Source: Prorocentrum cordatum
Taxonomy: Eukaryota > Sar > Dinophyceae > Prorocentrales > Prorocentraceae
DNA: 40,000 bases
Assembly (NCBI GenBank): GCA_963575745.1
Contig: CAUYUJ010000736.1
Location: forward strand, 90,001-130,000
Direction: 5' to 3'
This document shows positions 20,800 to 32,112 of this stretch, piece by piece. The position numbers and the translations under genes are program-made. Position 1 is the first letter of the stretch. Every line of letters begins with the position of its first letter. The notes beneath the pieces are model-generated. The model made no database searches. It saw only the letters and a list, made by a program, of their open reading frames with translations, and was not told the DNA's origin.

Positions 20800-22480
20800 C
20801 TCCCAGGGCAGCGCCAGCGGACCATCTGCCTGACCCTGGTCATGGCGGAGCCGCGGCTCATGCAAGGCTCCCACCTCAGAAGGCCTGGGAGCGGCCGAAT
20901 GTCAGGGATGCCCGCGTGGAACCCGCCGCAACGACAGCGCAGGCGGGCGAACGGCCAGAGGACCGGGGGCAGGCGGCCCGCTTCATCACCAGGCGACGAG
21001 GGGCGGTCGGGAGGGGCGGGCGTGGCGCCCAAGTCCAGAGAGCCGTGGAGCACTGGTGTTGGCTGTATACTGCCGTCGATGGCTGAGGTGTCGCTGCGCG
21101 GCCTGTCGTAGTGAGGACACGTCCCAAGCTGGCACGGCGGCGGCTGCGCCAGGACCACCGCGCGTGGCACGCTGGGCACCCGAGGATGAAGCAGGCTGGG
21201 GGGGAGCGACCCGTTGGGGGAGAGACGGGCGGCTGGTGGCGTGGGAGAGGGCCTGGTGGTGAGACGGACGGAGGGTAGAAGATGGCACTGGGCCAGTGCC
21301 TGGGGCCTGGGACAGTGACGTACATGTCCTCGGCATGCATGTCTGGGATCCCGCGTTGAGCTGCGAGCTCGCAACCGTTTGGCGGGGCTGCGCCTGGGTC
21401 ACCGCCGCCCTGTGGGCAGAGATCAAAATCGTTGACAGAGGCAACAGGACGGGACGTGCCGCGTCCGAAGAACGGTTGGACCCAAGGCCAGCCGCAGCAG
21501 CGGTGGCACATGCCCAAGTGGCAGCGGCAGCCGCAGAGGGCGGGACCAGCGATAGAGAGGCGAACGTCGGAGGCGCGGCAGCCGGGGGAGGTCAACCAGG
21601 TGAGCACGCCGCAGTCGACGCAGGGCCTCCATGCGCTGAGGCGGTCGCTGGTGGGTGCCAGCTGGCAGGACGGGCCAGGGCAGCGGGGGGCGAGAGGCGA
21701 AGAGCAGGCGCATGCGAGCCGCCACGGGCCCACTGCGCGCCAGGGCCGCAGTGCTGCTGGCCAAGAGAGGGGGCACAGGCTCGAGCCGGAGCTGCGGAAG
21801 GGGATGGGGCGAGGGACTGGGGGGCCGACCCGGGCCATGAGCTTGTCGCCCAGCTGGACGGGTGGGCAGGCTCTACCCTGCGCCGCCCCCCCGCGTCCGC
21901 CGAGCGCCAGGGGGGAGGCTGCAGGGGCTCCTCGGGAGGCTGGTGAAGCAGGTCGACCACTTTGATGTTCCTCTCCAGACACCAGTCGAGAGAGTCCTTG
22001 AGGTCCTAGGCTGGTGAGACGCAGGGTCCGTGTCGGCGCGGAAGAACGCGCGCCTCTCCTGCCATGCCTCGGATCCCGCCTCGATGTGGAGGATAGCTGC
22101 CACTCCAGGTGGGGGGGCGCGCGCCTGGTAGGGATGATGACCGCCGCGGGTTGGGGGAGGCGGAATTGCTGGCGCGACGGCTGCTACGGCTGCCGCGGCA
22201 TCCCAGGGATCAAAGGCTGGAGCGGAGCCGTTGGGGCGCACCCAGGGCTGGACGGGCGGGGGTGACTCTCCTTGTCCAGAGCTGGGCGGCTGCCAGCCCT
22301 GAGCCTCGCGGGATCCGCCGGCCCAGGCGGACCACTGGTTGGGGGCCCACTGATCCCCATGCAGCGGGCGGGGGTGGCGGCGCGGAGCCGCTGCTGTGAC
22401 CCAGGGTCAGCGGCGGGGCGGTCGGGGCAGGGGGCGCTGCGTATCTGGCCCCTGGGCGGGGTGGCGACTGGTGCTGGCCC
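20800..22480 (-). pseudogene. Degenerate minus-strand gag-like coding remnants
   Basis: GC-rich sequence with coding-like minus-strand pieces in changing frames. Near 22241-22140 one reads APAFDPWDAAAAVAAVAPAI. Near 22010-21900 another reads DLKDSLDWCLERNIKVVDLL. At 21622-21494 a frame has the cysteine pattern CX2C-X10-C-X14-C-X-C-X-C-X4-C-X2-CC (CVDCGVLTW to CHLGMCHRCC), which could bind zinc. Pro/Ala-rich sequence plus a Cys cluster resembles the gag-like part of dinoflagellate retrotransposons as I recall them. No frame links the pieces without shifts. The direction agrees with the RT fragment at 25220-27690, but the order shows it is a separate copy. The plus-strand frame at 20427-21086 is an alternative I cannot exclude. 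Confidence 0.3.
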
Positions 22481-22484
22481 CATG

Positions 22485-22680
22485 GACACACACACACACA
22501 CAGACACACACACACACACACACATTGGGAGGAAGGAGAGGAGGAAGGAGAGGAGGGAGGTGGGCGTCACGGCATTGGGCCCTCGCAGATGGCGGCGGTC
22601 CAGCCGCCACCGATTCTTTTTCCCGACCCTTTTGTGTTGAGTAATCGTTTTGACAAGAGCACTGTGTGTGGCCCACCTCT
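22485..22680 (+). other. CA repeat and short complex stretch
   Basis: CA repeats (22488-22524) and GGA-rich units (22525-22562) lead to about 110 bp of complex sequence, GGCATTGGGCCCTCGCAG onward, before the TCC block. An acceptor-like CTCGCAG at 22582-22588 is followed by a short frame (MAAVQPPPILFPDPFV). I cannot support a gene. Confidence 0.3.
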
Positions 22681-22816
22681 CTCTCCTCCTCCTCCTCCTC
22701 CTCCTCCTCCTCCTCCTCCTCCTCCTCCTCCTCCTCCCCCTCCTCCTCCTCCTCCTCCTCCTCTTCTCCTCCTCCTCCTCCTCCTCCTCCTCCTCCCCTC
22801 CTCCTCTTCCTCCGCA

Positions 22817-22905
<89 letters not shown>

Positions 22906-23335
22906 TCATCATCATCATCAGCAGCAGCAGCAGCACAGCATCATCATCCGCATCCAGCATCAGCATCATCATCAGCAGCATCAGCATCATCAGCAGCAGC
23001 AGCATCAGCATCAGCTCATCAGCATCATCATCATCATCATCATCATCACCATCATCAGCAGCAGCATCATCATCAGCTCATCATCAGCATCAGCATCATC
23101 ATCATCAGCATCCATCAGCAGCAGCATCCATCCTTCCCTCCTCCTCCTCCTCCCCTCCTCCTCCTCTCCCTCCTCCTCCCTCCTCCTCCTCCTCCTCCTC
23201 CTCCTCCCCCTCCTCCTCCTCCTCCTCCTCCCCCGCCTCCTCCTCCTCCTCCTCCTCCTCCTCCTCCTCCTCCTCCTCCTCCTCCTCCTCCTCCTCCTCC
23301 TCCTCCTCCTCCTCCTCCTCCTCCTCCCTGCCTCG
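22680..23335 (+). repeat. 650-bp TCC/ATC/AGC trinucleotide block
   Basis: TCC repeats (22685-22815), ATC repeats (22819-22918), mixed ATC/AGC (22918-23130) and TCC again (23130-23333). All six frames are open for long distances as homopolymeric peptides (Ser, Pro, Leu, His, Ile, Asp), so the long ORFs here have no coding meaning. Confidence 0.9.
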
Positions 23336-23339
23336 TGAA

Positions 23340-24200
23340 TTCGCCGTCCCCTGGGGAGCTGCGATCTGAGAAACTGCCTCCACTTTCGTGGGCCTCAGGG
23401 AGGGCCAGCGGAGGTACGTCCCACGCAGATCACCACGAGACCTCGCCGTCCCCTGGGGGGCTGCGATTGGCGAAGCTGTCGCCACTTTCGTAGGCTCCTG
23501 GGAGAGCCAGCAGAGGTACGTCCCACGCAGATCACGAGACCTCGCCGTCCCCTGGGGAGCTGCGATTGGCGAAGTTGTCGCCACTTTTGTGGGCGTCTGG
23601 GAGGTCCAGTGGAGGTACGTCCCACGCAGATCACCACGAGACCTCGCCGTCCCCTGGAGGGCTGCGATCTGCGAAGTTGTCGCCACTTTCGTAGGGTTCT
23701 GGGGGAGCCAGCGGAGGTACGCCCCACGCAGATCACCACGAGACCTCGCCGTCCCCTGGGAGCTGCGATCTGCGAAGTTGTCGCTACTTTCGTGGGCTTC
23801 TGGGAGGGCCTGCAGAGGTACGTCCCACGGAGATCGCCACGATGCCACGAGGCCTCGTGGGGGGCTGCGATCTGCGAAGTTGTCGCCACTTTCGTGGGCT
23901 TCTGGGGGAGCCAGCGGAGGTACGCCCCACGCAGATCACCACGAGACCTCGCCGTCCCCTGGGGGCTGCGATCTGCGAAGTTGTCGCCCCTTTTGTGGGC
24001 TTCTGGGAGGGCCAGCGGAGGTACTTCCCACGCAGATCACCACGAGACCTCGTCGTCCCGTGGGGGGCTGCGATATGCGAAGCTGTCGCCACGTTCGTGG
24101 GCTTCTGGGAGGGCCGGCGGAGATACGTCCCACGCAGATCACCACAAGACCTCGCCGTCTCCTGGGGGGCTGCGATCTGCGACACTGTCGCCACTTTCGT
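23340..24200 (+). repeat. 102-bp tandem array, about nine units
   Basis: The marker GCTGCGAT recurs at about 23358, 23460, 23559, 23661, 23762, 23864, 23965, 24067 and 24169, a spacing of 99-102 bp. The unit is 34 codons, so several frames stay open on both strands; one plus frame reads AAICEVVATFVGFW, then RRYAPRRSPRDLAVPWG. Each unit also carries GAGGTACGTCCCACGCAG, which holds a consensus-like donor (GTACGT) and an acceptor (GCAG) 15 bp apart. The array starts straight after the TCC block, and its last unit breaks off inside CGCCACTTTCGT, where the RNase-H-like fragment begins. Confidence 0.85.
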
Positions 24201-24340
24201 ACAACGACACCGCCGACGCCCACGCCAAATGGGCGGCCCAGGCCCTCCGTCCCCCGCAGCCCCGCCTCTCTGCGCTGCAGGCCCGTGCTCGGGTGTTGAA
24301 GTCCTGGGGCAGTGGGTGGCGCGCGTCGGTGACGTTCTCC
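24200..24340 (+). pseudogene. RNase-H-like C-terminal fragment of a retroelement
   Basis: The frame reads YNDTADAHAKWAAQALRPPQ, then RLSALQARARVLKSWGSGW. N-D-x-A-D-x-x-A-K fits the last Asp motif of reverse-transcriptase-linked RNase H (G-N-x-x-A-D-x-x-A-K), as I know it from non-LTR elements. The earlier motifs would lie where the 102-bp array now stands. The fragment reads on the plus strand, opposite to the element at 25220-27690. At 41 codons this is a hypothesis. Confidence 0.3.
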
Positions 24341-25215
24341 CTGACTCCTCCCACCCCCCGCCCTTCAGAGAGGCAAGTCGCCCAAGCCCCAACTTGTTTT
24401 GGTGCAGGATCCTGTGCCAACGGACTTGGTGTCGACGGCGATTCTCGCCTCCAGGGAATTTCGTGTCCAGGGCAAGGCTCCTCATGCCTTGTCCGTTTTC
24501 GGTTCCAAGAAGGAGTTGATCTTATTGGATGTTCCAGAATTGGTGTGCTTTCGTCTGCCCGTCTTGCCTTGCTCTCTTCTCCTTGTTTAGGAGAGTTGCC
24601 TGGATGGGCCAAGAAGAGTTGGAGCAGGCCTATCAAAGCCGAGTACAGGCACATCTCGTCTGGAGTTTCTCGTATCCTCCGGTGTGTTGAGGCCCGCTCC
24701 AATATGAGTTGGTCCGGCTTGTGTAGGGAGTTGCGGAACCCGTGGCTCTCCATGTCTTGCCTAGGAGGAGGAGGAGGAGGAGGAGGAGGAGGAGGAGGAG
24801 GAGGATGAGGAGGAGGAGGAGGAAGAGAGCAAGAGGCAGCAACAGCATCAGGAGGAGGTCTCTCGTCGCCGGTCCGCGCGCAGAGATCGCGGGCGCTCGT
24901 CAACCGCCTCGGATTCCGAGGCGGGCGCTTCTGGAGGAGGAGGGCCGCCAGAGCGAGCTGCAGTCGCAGCTGGCCACCCAGGAGCGGTGCCGCCCCCTCC
25001 CCCCACCACGCGCGGCCCGCGGGCGCCCTCCGACGCCCGCTGCCGTGGAGGGCGGCGAGAGAGGAGGAGGGCGGGAGGGAAGGAGGGAGGAAAGGAGGGA
25101 GGGAAGGAGGGAGGAAAGGAGGGAGGAAAGGAGGGAGGAGGAGGAGGAGGAGGAGAAGGAGGAAGCGGAGAGGCGGAGGCGAAGGAGGAGGCGGAGGCGG
25201 AGGCGGAGTGGAGTG
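24341..25215. other. Complex stretch, then GGA arrays around an Arg/Ser/Gln-rich frame
   Basis: 24380-24750 is of more balanced composition; one frame reads GKSPKPQLVLVQDPVPTDLV onward to a stop at 24588-24590, and another gives SRPIKAEYRHISSGVSRILR. Neither is recognised. GGA repeats occupy 24765-24830 and 25045-25205 (AAGGAGGG units). Between them (24831-25045) a frame reads SKRQQQHQEEVSRRRSARRD then Gly/Pro-rich sequence. It might be an SR-like exon, but its edges cannot be fixed. Confidence 0.3.
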
Positions 25216-25219
25216 GAGT

Positions 25220-27690
25220 GGACAGACTGAGACGTCCCACTGGTTGATGGGACGCCCAGCGGCCGCTGCGGGGCCAGGCCTCCGAGAGGCCATCAGAAAG
25301 CTTGCGGACGGAACCGAAGTGGTGCCTCAGGTCTCGGGCTGGACGAAACGCCTGGCGGCCCTGCGAGCTCGGCGCCAGGCACCGTGGGCGTGGCCGCAGC
25401 AGCCTCCGCTGCGGCGGCCGCGCGGGCGGCTTCGGCCCGCGCCAGGGCCTTCGGCCACAGGCCGCGCACGATGCGGCCCAGGTAGTTTCTGCCCGTGGTA
25501 GTGGGGCGGGCACCTCCTCACCTCGGGCTGGGCAGTCGTCGCTCAGCCCGCGCCCGAACTGGCGTCCAGAAGCCAGAGCGAAGAAACCACAGCAGCGGCA
25601 ACACCAGAGGTCCAGCGCCGTGTGGAGCGCCATCGTGTGGGACCCGTCCGTGCGGCTCGCCGCCGCCGACGTGGATTCGCTGCCCGCCGCCCAACTCGCA
25701 CAGGTCGGGGCCAACGGTGCGGAGTCCAGGGCACGGGGTTTGCAGCCACTCCACGCGGGCGGCACGCGACGCCGAACAGCGGCACCGCGAGCCGCTGCCG
25801 TCTGCGGCCAGGTCGCGCGAGGGGCAGAAGGGGGCCGTGGCACGGCGCCCAGGCGGCGCCTTGCGCTGCACGGCTAGCGGCGCCGTGCCCTCTGCCTCCA
25901 TGGCGTCCAGCGTGGCCCGGAAAAGCCTCCGGCGAACGTGGAGGGTATCGCGCTCGGCGCGATGAATGCAGTGAAGAACAGCGGCAGGCAACCTAACGGA
26001 CTCGGCCGCGACGCCCGCAAACACGTCGGCGACGGCTTTGCCACGGATAACCCACTGCGGAATGCGCCGCTGCTCGGTCTCGTCCACCTCAGGGTGCGAG
26101 TTCACGTGGAAGGCCACGAACTCGCTGCGCGGACGGTCGGCGAACACAGCCGCCAGCGCCCGCCACAGATCAGCATCGGGGCCCCGCGGCGCGGCATCGC
26201 GCTGGGCCCACCACCCTTCACATACTGACAGATTGTCCGAGATGAACATCGTCGGGCCCGAAGAGCACTGGGCCGCCAAGACAAGAGTCCTCGGCTCGCC
26301 ACGGTGCACCGTCTGCTGCGGGCCCGACAAGCCTCCGAAGGTGGCGCGGACCATGCGCCCATCATGGGGCTGCACGACCACGGCCGCCAAGCCCACTCGG
26401 CGCAGCGCGGCAGCAGCAGCCTTCAGCCCGCCGCTGGCGTCGACGAGGACGCCGAGGGGCCGCGCCGCCGTGCCAGCGCCCAGCGCGCCTGCAGCAATGG
26501 GGCCCTTCAAGCCCACGCTCATCCAGCGGTCCGTGGCGATGGGCTCTGGGACCCCAGTCCAAGCCCGCGGCAGCGCGCCACGGAGCCAGAATCCCTCGTG
26601 CGCCTCGTGCTCCACCCGCGCGCGGCCACGCAAGTGGTCGTTGTCGGAGCAGGCCCGCGAGCCCACGCTGCAGGGGCAGGCCCAGAATCGATGGTGGGCC
26701 GTCTCGGGCGCGCCACCGCACCTGGGGGCAAGTCGCGTCGACGGCCGCCCCGAACGTCTCCTGGGCCAGCCGCCCTCGGCGATCGTGGCCATGGGCTCCT
26801 CCAGGGCAGCGCTGCCAGGAAGGCGGCCCAGGACGCCGAGCAGTTCCAGCAGGGATGACATGTCCGCGCCCCCCTCGAGCCCCGAGCCGCACCAGTGCTG
26901 CGCCGCCTGCCGCCAGAGCCTCTCCTGGATGGAAGCGTCGATGGCGGCGAGCGGCTGCTCCATCGAGCCGTGGTCGACACTAGCTGCATCTGGAAAGGCC
27001 CATCGCTCGCGCGATCCATCTGCACAATGGCGCTCCCAGCCCATGGGACCCGCAGGGTTCCACCCGAACTGCATCATGTAGCACTGTGGAGCCGAAGTGG
27101 GCCCAGGGACCAGGCGCGACCTCTGGCTGGACTCGGCCTCACGCGGACGATCGTGGACAGAAATCCAAGCCTTAGCCATAGGCTTCCTCAGGTCTGGGCT
27201 GCGCTGCCATGCGGAGAACCACAAGCTGATCATCTCTCGCGGCAACTTGCGCGCGGGGACAACAAGCAGCGCCTGCGGCGCACCGCGCCTGACACAGCGC
27301 CCAGCCGCCTGCGGAGCTCCGGCATCCACGAGCCGAAGGCTCCGTAGACCTTGTGGCCATCGGTCGCAGCCGTCTGGACTCCAACCCCTGCTCGATGCGA
27401 GTGCACCGCGCGCAGCGGCGGCCCGCTCGCGCCATGCCGCGCAGGCGGGCGTGGGCCACCCCCGACCTGAGCATGCGCTTGCGGACGGTCGTCCTGGCCA
27501 TCCGCCTGCCGGCTCCGAGGTCAACCCCCAGGCAGGGGCCGTGGCGCGCGCCCGTGACGCGGTGCCCGCGACGCCGCACAAAGGAAGCGATTCTTCACCG
27601 CGTCGGCGTGGCGAGCGCAGGAGACCACCACGCTCTTGGACGAGACCGTGAGGCCCTCCTGCTGGCGAGACCGTGGGACCCAGGAGGCGG
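25220..27690 (-). mobile_element. Degenerate retrotransposon: RT end, linker and RNase H
   Basis: Reading down from 27690: GLTVSSKSVVVS and LGVDLGAGRRMARTTVRKRM match the end of a dinoflagellate non-LTR RT region, followed by KVYGAFGSWMPELRRRLGAV. These lie in three frames, so frameshifts separate them. A long frame (27581-25518) then holds FGWNPAGPMGWERH, a CCHH-like motif CGGAPETAHHRFWAC, and an RNase H domain. Its acidic residues all appear present: D in VLVDASGG, E in HRGEPRTL, D in FISDNLSV, and D in GKAVADVFAG, preceded by FHVNSHPEVDETE. After another shift comes a Cys-rich tail (LWCCRCCGFFALASGR) near 25640-25590 and further sequence to about 25225. The 5' side is cut by the GGA array at 27690, so most of the RT is missing. 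It is a dead, truncated copy. Confidence 0.7.
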
Positions 27691-28193
27691 AGGCGGAGGC
27701 GGAGGCGGTGGCGGAGGCGGAGGAGGAGGAGGAGGAGGAGGAGGAGGACGAGGAGGGGGAGAAGGAGGAGGGGGGGGAGGGGAGGAGGAGGAGGAGGAGG
27801 AGGAGGAGGAGGAGGAGGAGGAGGAGGAGGAGGGAGGAGGAGGAGGAGGAGGAGGCGGAGGAGGAGGAGGAGGAGGAGGAGGAGGAGGAGGAGGAGGAGG
27901 AGGAGGAGGAGGAGGAGGAGGAGGAGGAGGAGGAGGAGGAGGAGGAGGAGGAGGAGGAGGAGGAGGAGGAGGAGGAGGAGGAGGAGGAGGAGGGGGAGGG
28001 GGAGGAGGAGGAGGAGGAGGAGGAGGAGGAGGAGGAGAGGAGGAGGAGGAGGAGGAGGAGGAGGAGGGAGGAGGGAGGAGGAGGGGGAGGAGGAGGAGGA
28101 GGAGGAGGAGGAGGAGGGGGAGGAGGAGGAGGGGGAGGAGGGAGGAGGAGGAGGAGGAGGAGGAGGAGGAGGAGGAGGAGGAGGAGGAGGGGC
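27690..28193 (+). repeat. 500-bp GGA array
   Basis: Almost pure GGA, with some GGC, GGG and GGAGGGGGA interruptions, all purine on the plus strand apart from a few C. It abuts the truncated retrotransposon directly. Poly-Glu, poly-Gly, poly-Arg and poly-Pro frames are artefacts. Such tracts can form triplex or G-quadruplex structures and are hard to assemble, so its length is uncertain. Confidence 0.9.
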
Positions 28194-28433
28194 AGGGTTT
28201 GGGCAGTCGCCTTACGCAGTATGTGTTGAATGGAATGTGTGCGTCGTGTCCGTCGGTCGAGCTTGTTGGCGGGCTAGTTCCTGGACGTGTTGACTTGTTG
28301 GTGGGTCGTTGGCCAGGTCATAGCGTGAATATTTCATGATATATTGATCCGTCCCGTCTTTTCTGTCTTTTCTTGTCGAAGACGCCTACGGCGAATCACC
28401 GCCGCCCCCTGCCTTTTTGGAAGCACCTGCGTG

Positions 28434-31190
28434 GCCGAAAGTTGGGTTTGAGCTTGACCAAGCTTTCGGGCCACGCGTTCCCCGAGTGGGTTTCGAAAGC
28501 CTTCGGGAAACACGGAGTCGGGCGAGCTATCGGACCAGGTGGTTTCCGAGCTTTCGGGCCTCCTGGAGGACGTCTTTGAGGGGTCTTGGGCCGTCTTGGA
28601 TGCCTCCGGCGGGCCTTTTGGTCAGTCTAAAGCCATCTTCAGGCCATTTGGGGCCGTCTTGGGTGCATGTTGGGGCCATCTTTGCCGTTTTGGAGGCCTT
28701 CTTGGCCGTCTTGGAGGCATCTTGGAGGCCATCTTGGCCGTCTTGGAGGCCATCTTGGGCGTCTTGGGGGCCTCTTGGGCCGTCTTTGGGTCTTGTTGGG
28801 GCCCTCTTGGGGGCCTCTTGGCCTGTCATGGGGCCATCTTGGAGGCCCCTTGGGCGCTCGTGGGGCGATGTTTGGGGACTCTTGGGCCGTCGGAGAGCTG
28901 AAAATAAGAAAATGCCAAAACCCTTCAAAAACCCAAGGGGAATCCATGATTGTGGCCTCTTCGGGCCTTCCTGGTGGAGCTCTTGGAGGCCTCTTGGGGT
29001 CCTCTTGGGCAGTCTTAGGCCATCTTGAGCAAGTCGCGACGGCCGTCTCACCCGCACTGCCCGTCTGAGATTGTTCAGGAGCTGACTTGAGAAATGTTTA
29101 CAGTGAAAAAGCATGCGCCATCCAGTGGAACGTATCTCTTGAGCCTTCTTCGGCGAACCAACGGGGCCATTCTCAGTGCTCCACGTTTTGAGGTTATCGA
29201 AACGCCCCGAACGTTTCGTAACCAGCGCCCTGAGATGTGAAACACATTGCACGTGCGAAGCAGAGCTGGATCGAGCGATGTCACTATATGTCACTGGAAA
29301 CGCTTAGACGCCGAAACTTGAGTTGGAGCTTGCCCCAGCTGTGAATCCACGTGCTCCCCGAATAGGTTTGGAAAGCCTTCGAGGAGCACGCGAAGAGGAA
29401 GCGGCAATGAGAAGAAGGACAGACGCAAAGAAGATGAGACAGAGGAGGAGGGGGGAAAGAAACAAAAAAAAGAGGAAATGAAGAAGGAAGAGACCTTTGG
29501 GGAGTCTCTGGAGAATATTGGGGCCACCTGGGAGATTCCTAGTTTCTTGGCGGCCTCTTTGGCCTTCTTGGGACGGTTTTGGCCCGTCCGACGCCGTCGG
29601 CGGCGTTTCGGGCCCGTCTGGCGGCGTCGGAGGCTACCAGGGGAGCCTCGTTCTAAGCCGTCTCTTGGAAGCCCTATGGCCAAGCGTTTGGAGCTAGAGA
29701 TTCGCGAAGCTATCAGACCAGGCGTTCCCCGAACTGCTCTGGAAATCTTTAGTGGGACGCTTGGGGGAGCATGACGCGGGGGATCAGGAGAGGGAGGAGG
29801 AGGAGGAGGCGTTTGGGGAGCCTCTTGAGGCACTATTCGGGCCTCTTGGAGGCCTCTTGGGGGCTTCCTTGAGCCTCTTGGGAGCTTTTGGGGGCTTCTT
29901 GAGGTCTTCTTTGGGGGCGTCTTTGGCCGTCTCAGGGCGTTTCTGGCCCGCCTGACGCCGTCGGAAGCCATCTTGGGAGCCTTCCTGAACCGACTTGGGG
30001 CCCTCTTGGGGCGCTTCGGGACCGTCTTGGGGGCCATCTTGGGCGTTTTGGAAGCCTCTTGGGGCATTCTTGGAGCCGTCTTGGGGGCGTCTTGACCATC
30101 ATGGGGACATTTTGGGACCTCTTGGGCGATCTTGCGGTCCTCTTGGGCCGTCTTGGATCGTCGGAAGGCCGAAAAGAAGCCAATGTGAAAATCTGTCAAA
30201 CACCGAAGAAAAATCATTTGTGTTGGCTTCTTCGGGCCTTCCTGGAGGACGTCTTGGAGGCATCTTGGGCTGTCTTGGAGGCATCTTGGGCGCCTCTTGA
30301 GCCACCTTCGGCTCTCTTGGGGATATGTCTGCCGTCTTGGATGCCATCTTCATCGTCTGGGAGGTCATCTTGGCAGTCTTGAGGTATCTTGGAGACAATC
30401 TTGGCCGTTTTTGAAACCTCTTGGGCCGTCTCGGGGCCCTCTTGGGGCGGGCTTGAAGGCCTCTTGGGCCGTTCTGGAGCCATCTGGAGGCCTCTGGAAC
30501 TAGTTTGGGGACTCCTTGGGCCGTCTTAGGCGACCGGAACACCAAAACCGAGGAAAAACAAACATCCTTCAAAAGCCTAGGGACAATTGCAAATTTTGGC
30601 TCCCTCGGGCCTTCCTGGAGCACCTCTTGGATTCCTTTCTGGGGCAATGCCATATTGGCCGTCTTAGCGGCCATCTTGGCCGTCTTGAAGCTCATCCCGA
30701 CCGTGTTGGGAGCATCTTGGAGGCCATCTTGGCCGCCTTGGAGACCGTCTTGAGCGTCTTGGAGGCCTGTGGAGCCGTCTTGGCGCCCTCTTGGGGCCGT
30801 CTTGAGGGCCTCTTGGGCCGTCATAGGGCCATCTTGGAGGCGTCCCTGGCGTTCTGGGGGCGATCTTTCGGGCTCCTTGGGCCGTCGTGAGCCGTCGGAA
30901 GGCTCGAAAAGAACAAAAGCCAAAATCCTTTAAAAAAAACCCAAGGTAAACATTGATTTTGACCTCTTCGGGCTCTCGTGGAGGACCTCTTGGAGGCCTC
31001 TTGAGCCTTCTTCTCTGAGGCCTCTTGGAGGCCTCTGGGACCTTCTTGGGCCGTCTGAGAGGTTTCTTATGCGAACTTGGAGGCATCTTGGACTCCTGGG
31101 CCGTCTTGGAGGCCATCTTGGACCATCTTGGGCGAACCTGGAGGCCATCTTGGAAGCCATCTCGGAAGCCATCTTGGAGCCATCAGAATT
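28434..31190 (+). repeat. Composite repeat: 11-12 bp CTTGGAGGCC units with recurring core and head
   Basis: Long runs of TCTTGGAGGCC/TCTTGGGCCG units, all in one orientation. A core of about 100 bp (GTCGGAAGGC, then an A-rich part such as AAAAACCCAAGG, then CTCTTCGGGCCTTCCTGG) recurs at about 28890, 30155, 30530 and 30893; the last three are spaced about 365 bp. A head sequence (GCCGAAAGTTGGGTTTGAGC at 28434, a related copy near 29309, and GCTATCAGACCAGGCGTTCC near 29703) recurs three times. Frames read Leu/Gly/Pro/Trp peptides and are not genes. 29040-29300 is a complex spacer without a convincing frame; 29395-29480 is purine-rich. Confidence 0.75.
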
Positions 31191-32112
31191 CCCCACCCCT
31201 CACCCTTCCTCCTTTTTCCCAGCAGAGCCATCCCGGCCCCCCCCCCAGCAGAGCTGAACCTCAGCTTGTTGCTGTATCTAACTCACACGCCAGATCGGCG
31301 GATTTTCATTGCGGGAAGTGCCCCATGGGAAGACAGCCGTCTGCGAGTCCTCAACCGTGCCACAAGACCACTCTTGGGACTGCAACGCCGGGAGTCAACA
31401 TGATTGTTGCGCCCTGACAACCCTTAATCGCATCAGAAGACCATTCTGGGGACTTCAACAAAGCGAATCAACGTTACTGTTGCGCCCTGACAGTCGTAAA
31501 TCGTGCCAGCACACCCTTCCTGGGACGTCAACTGTACGAATCCTCGAAACTGCTCTACTCTCAGAATGTGTGCGGCGCGAGAGCCACATTTTCAAAAGGA
31601 ACCGCCCGTAATATTTGAAATTGTCGCACACTCTTCGGAGAATGTAAGCTGCATTTTGTAAACTGCCCGTTGAAGATGATCCGAATCTCAAGCTTCAGGA
31701 TCATAAGTGGTGAGGACGTCTCAGGCGAAAAGCCCAGCCCGCCCTGCCGACACGCTTGGGGGTATGACAGTGAGGAGTTACTTCCCAGGAACTGGCATGG
31801 AGGGAGGGAGGGGCACCCTTCGAACTTTCAGGTGCGCGAAGGTTTCTGCACGTGCTTCGCCGTTTCTGCGCCTCTAGGGGCTTGTCGGCACTTCTGAATC
31901 CGCCTCGAATGTTTGTTCTGAACGCACCCCAATGCGTCTCGTGAGGTCGACTTATGTCACCACCTGCTGAGAATCAAAGAGCGCGGAGGAGAGGACTGAG
32001 GATCGGGAATCTCCTCGACATGTTTGAGCTTCTCTTGGAGTCTCACCTTGAGGATGTGGCGACCCCCTAGTGGTGACCCCCTTGACACTGCACGGGTGAA
32101 CCCTGACACCCT
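31191..32112. repeat. Unique spacer with three 73-bp repeats
   Basis: TTGTTGCGCCCTGACA at about 31404 and CTGTTGCGCCCTGACA at about 31477 mark units of about 73 bp; a third, weaker unit extends to about 31560. The rest (31560-32112) is complex, less GC-rich sequence in which I find no gene, only short frames on both strands. Confidence 0.5.

Noticed and set aside
22589-23493. Several open frames of 240-275 codons (Ser, Pro, Leu, His, Ile, Asp runs)
   Set aside because: All frames on both strands are open because the DNA is TCC/ATC repeats; there is no complex sequence in any of them.
23358-24200. CRISPR-like regular repeats
   Set aside because: Units of 102 bp are repeated end to end with no unique spacers; this is a tandem satellite in a eukaryotic genome.
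27636-28339. Open frames of about 200-330 codons in the GGA array
   Set aside because: Poly-Glu, poly-Gly and poly-Arg readings of the same repeat; no codon signal.
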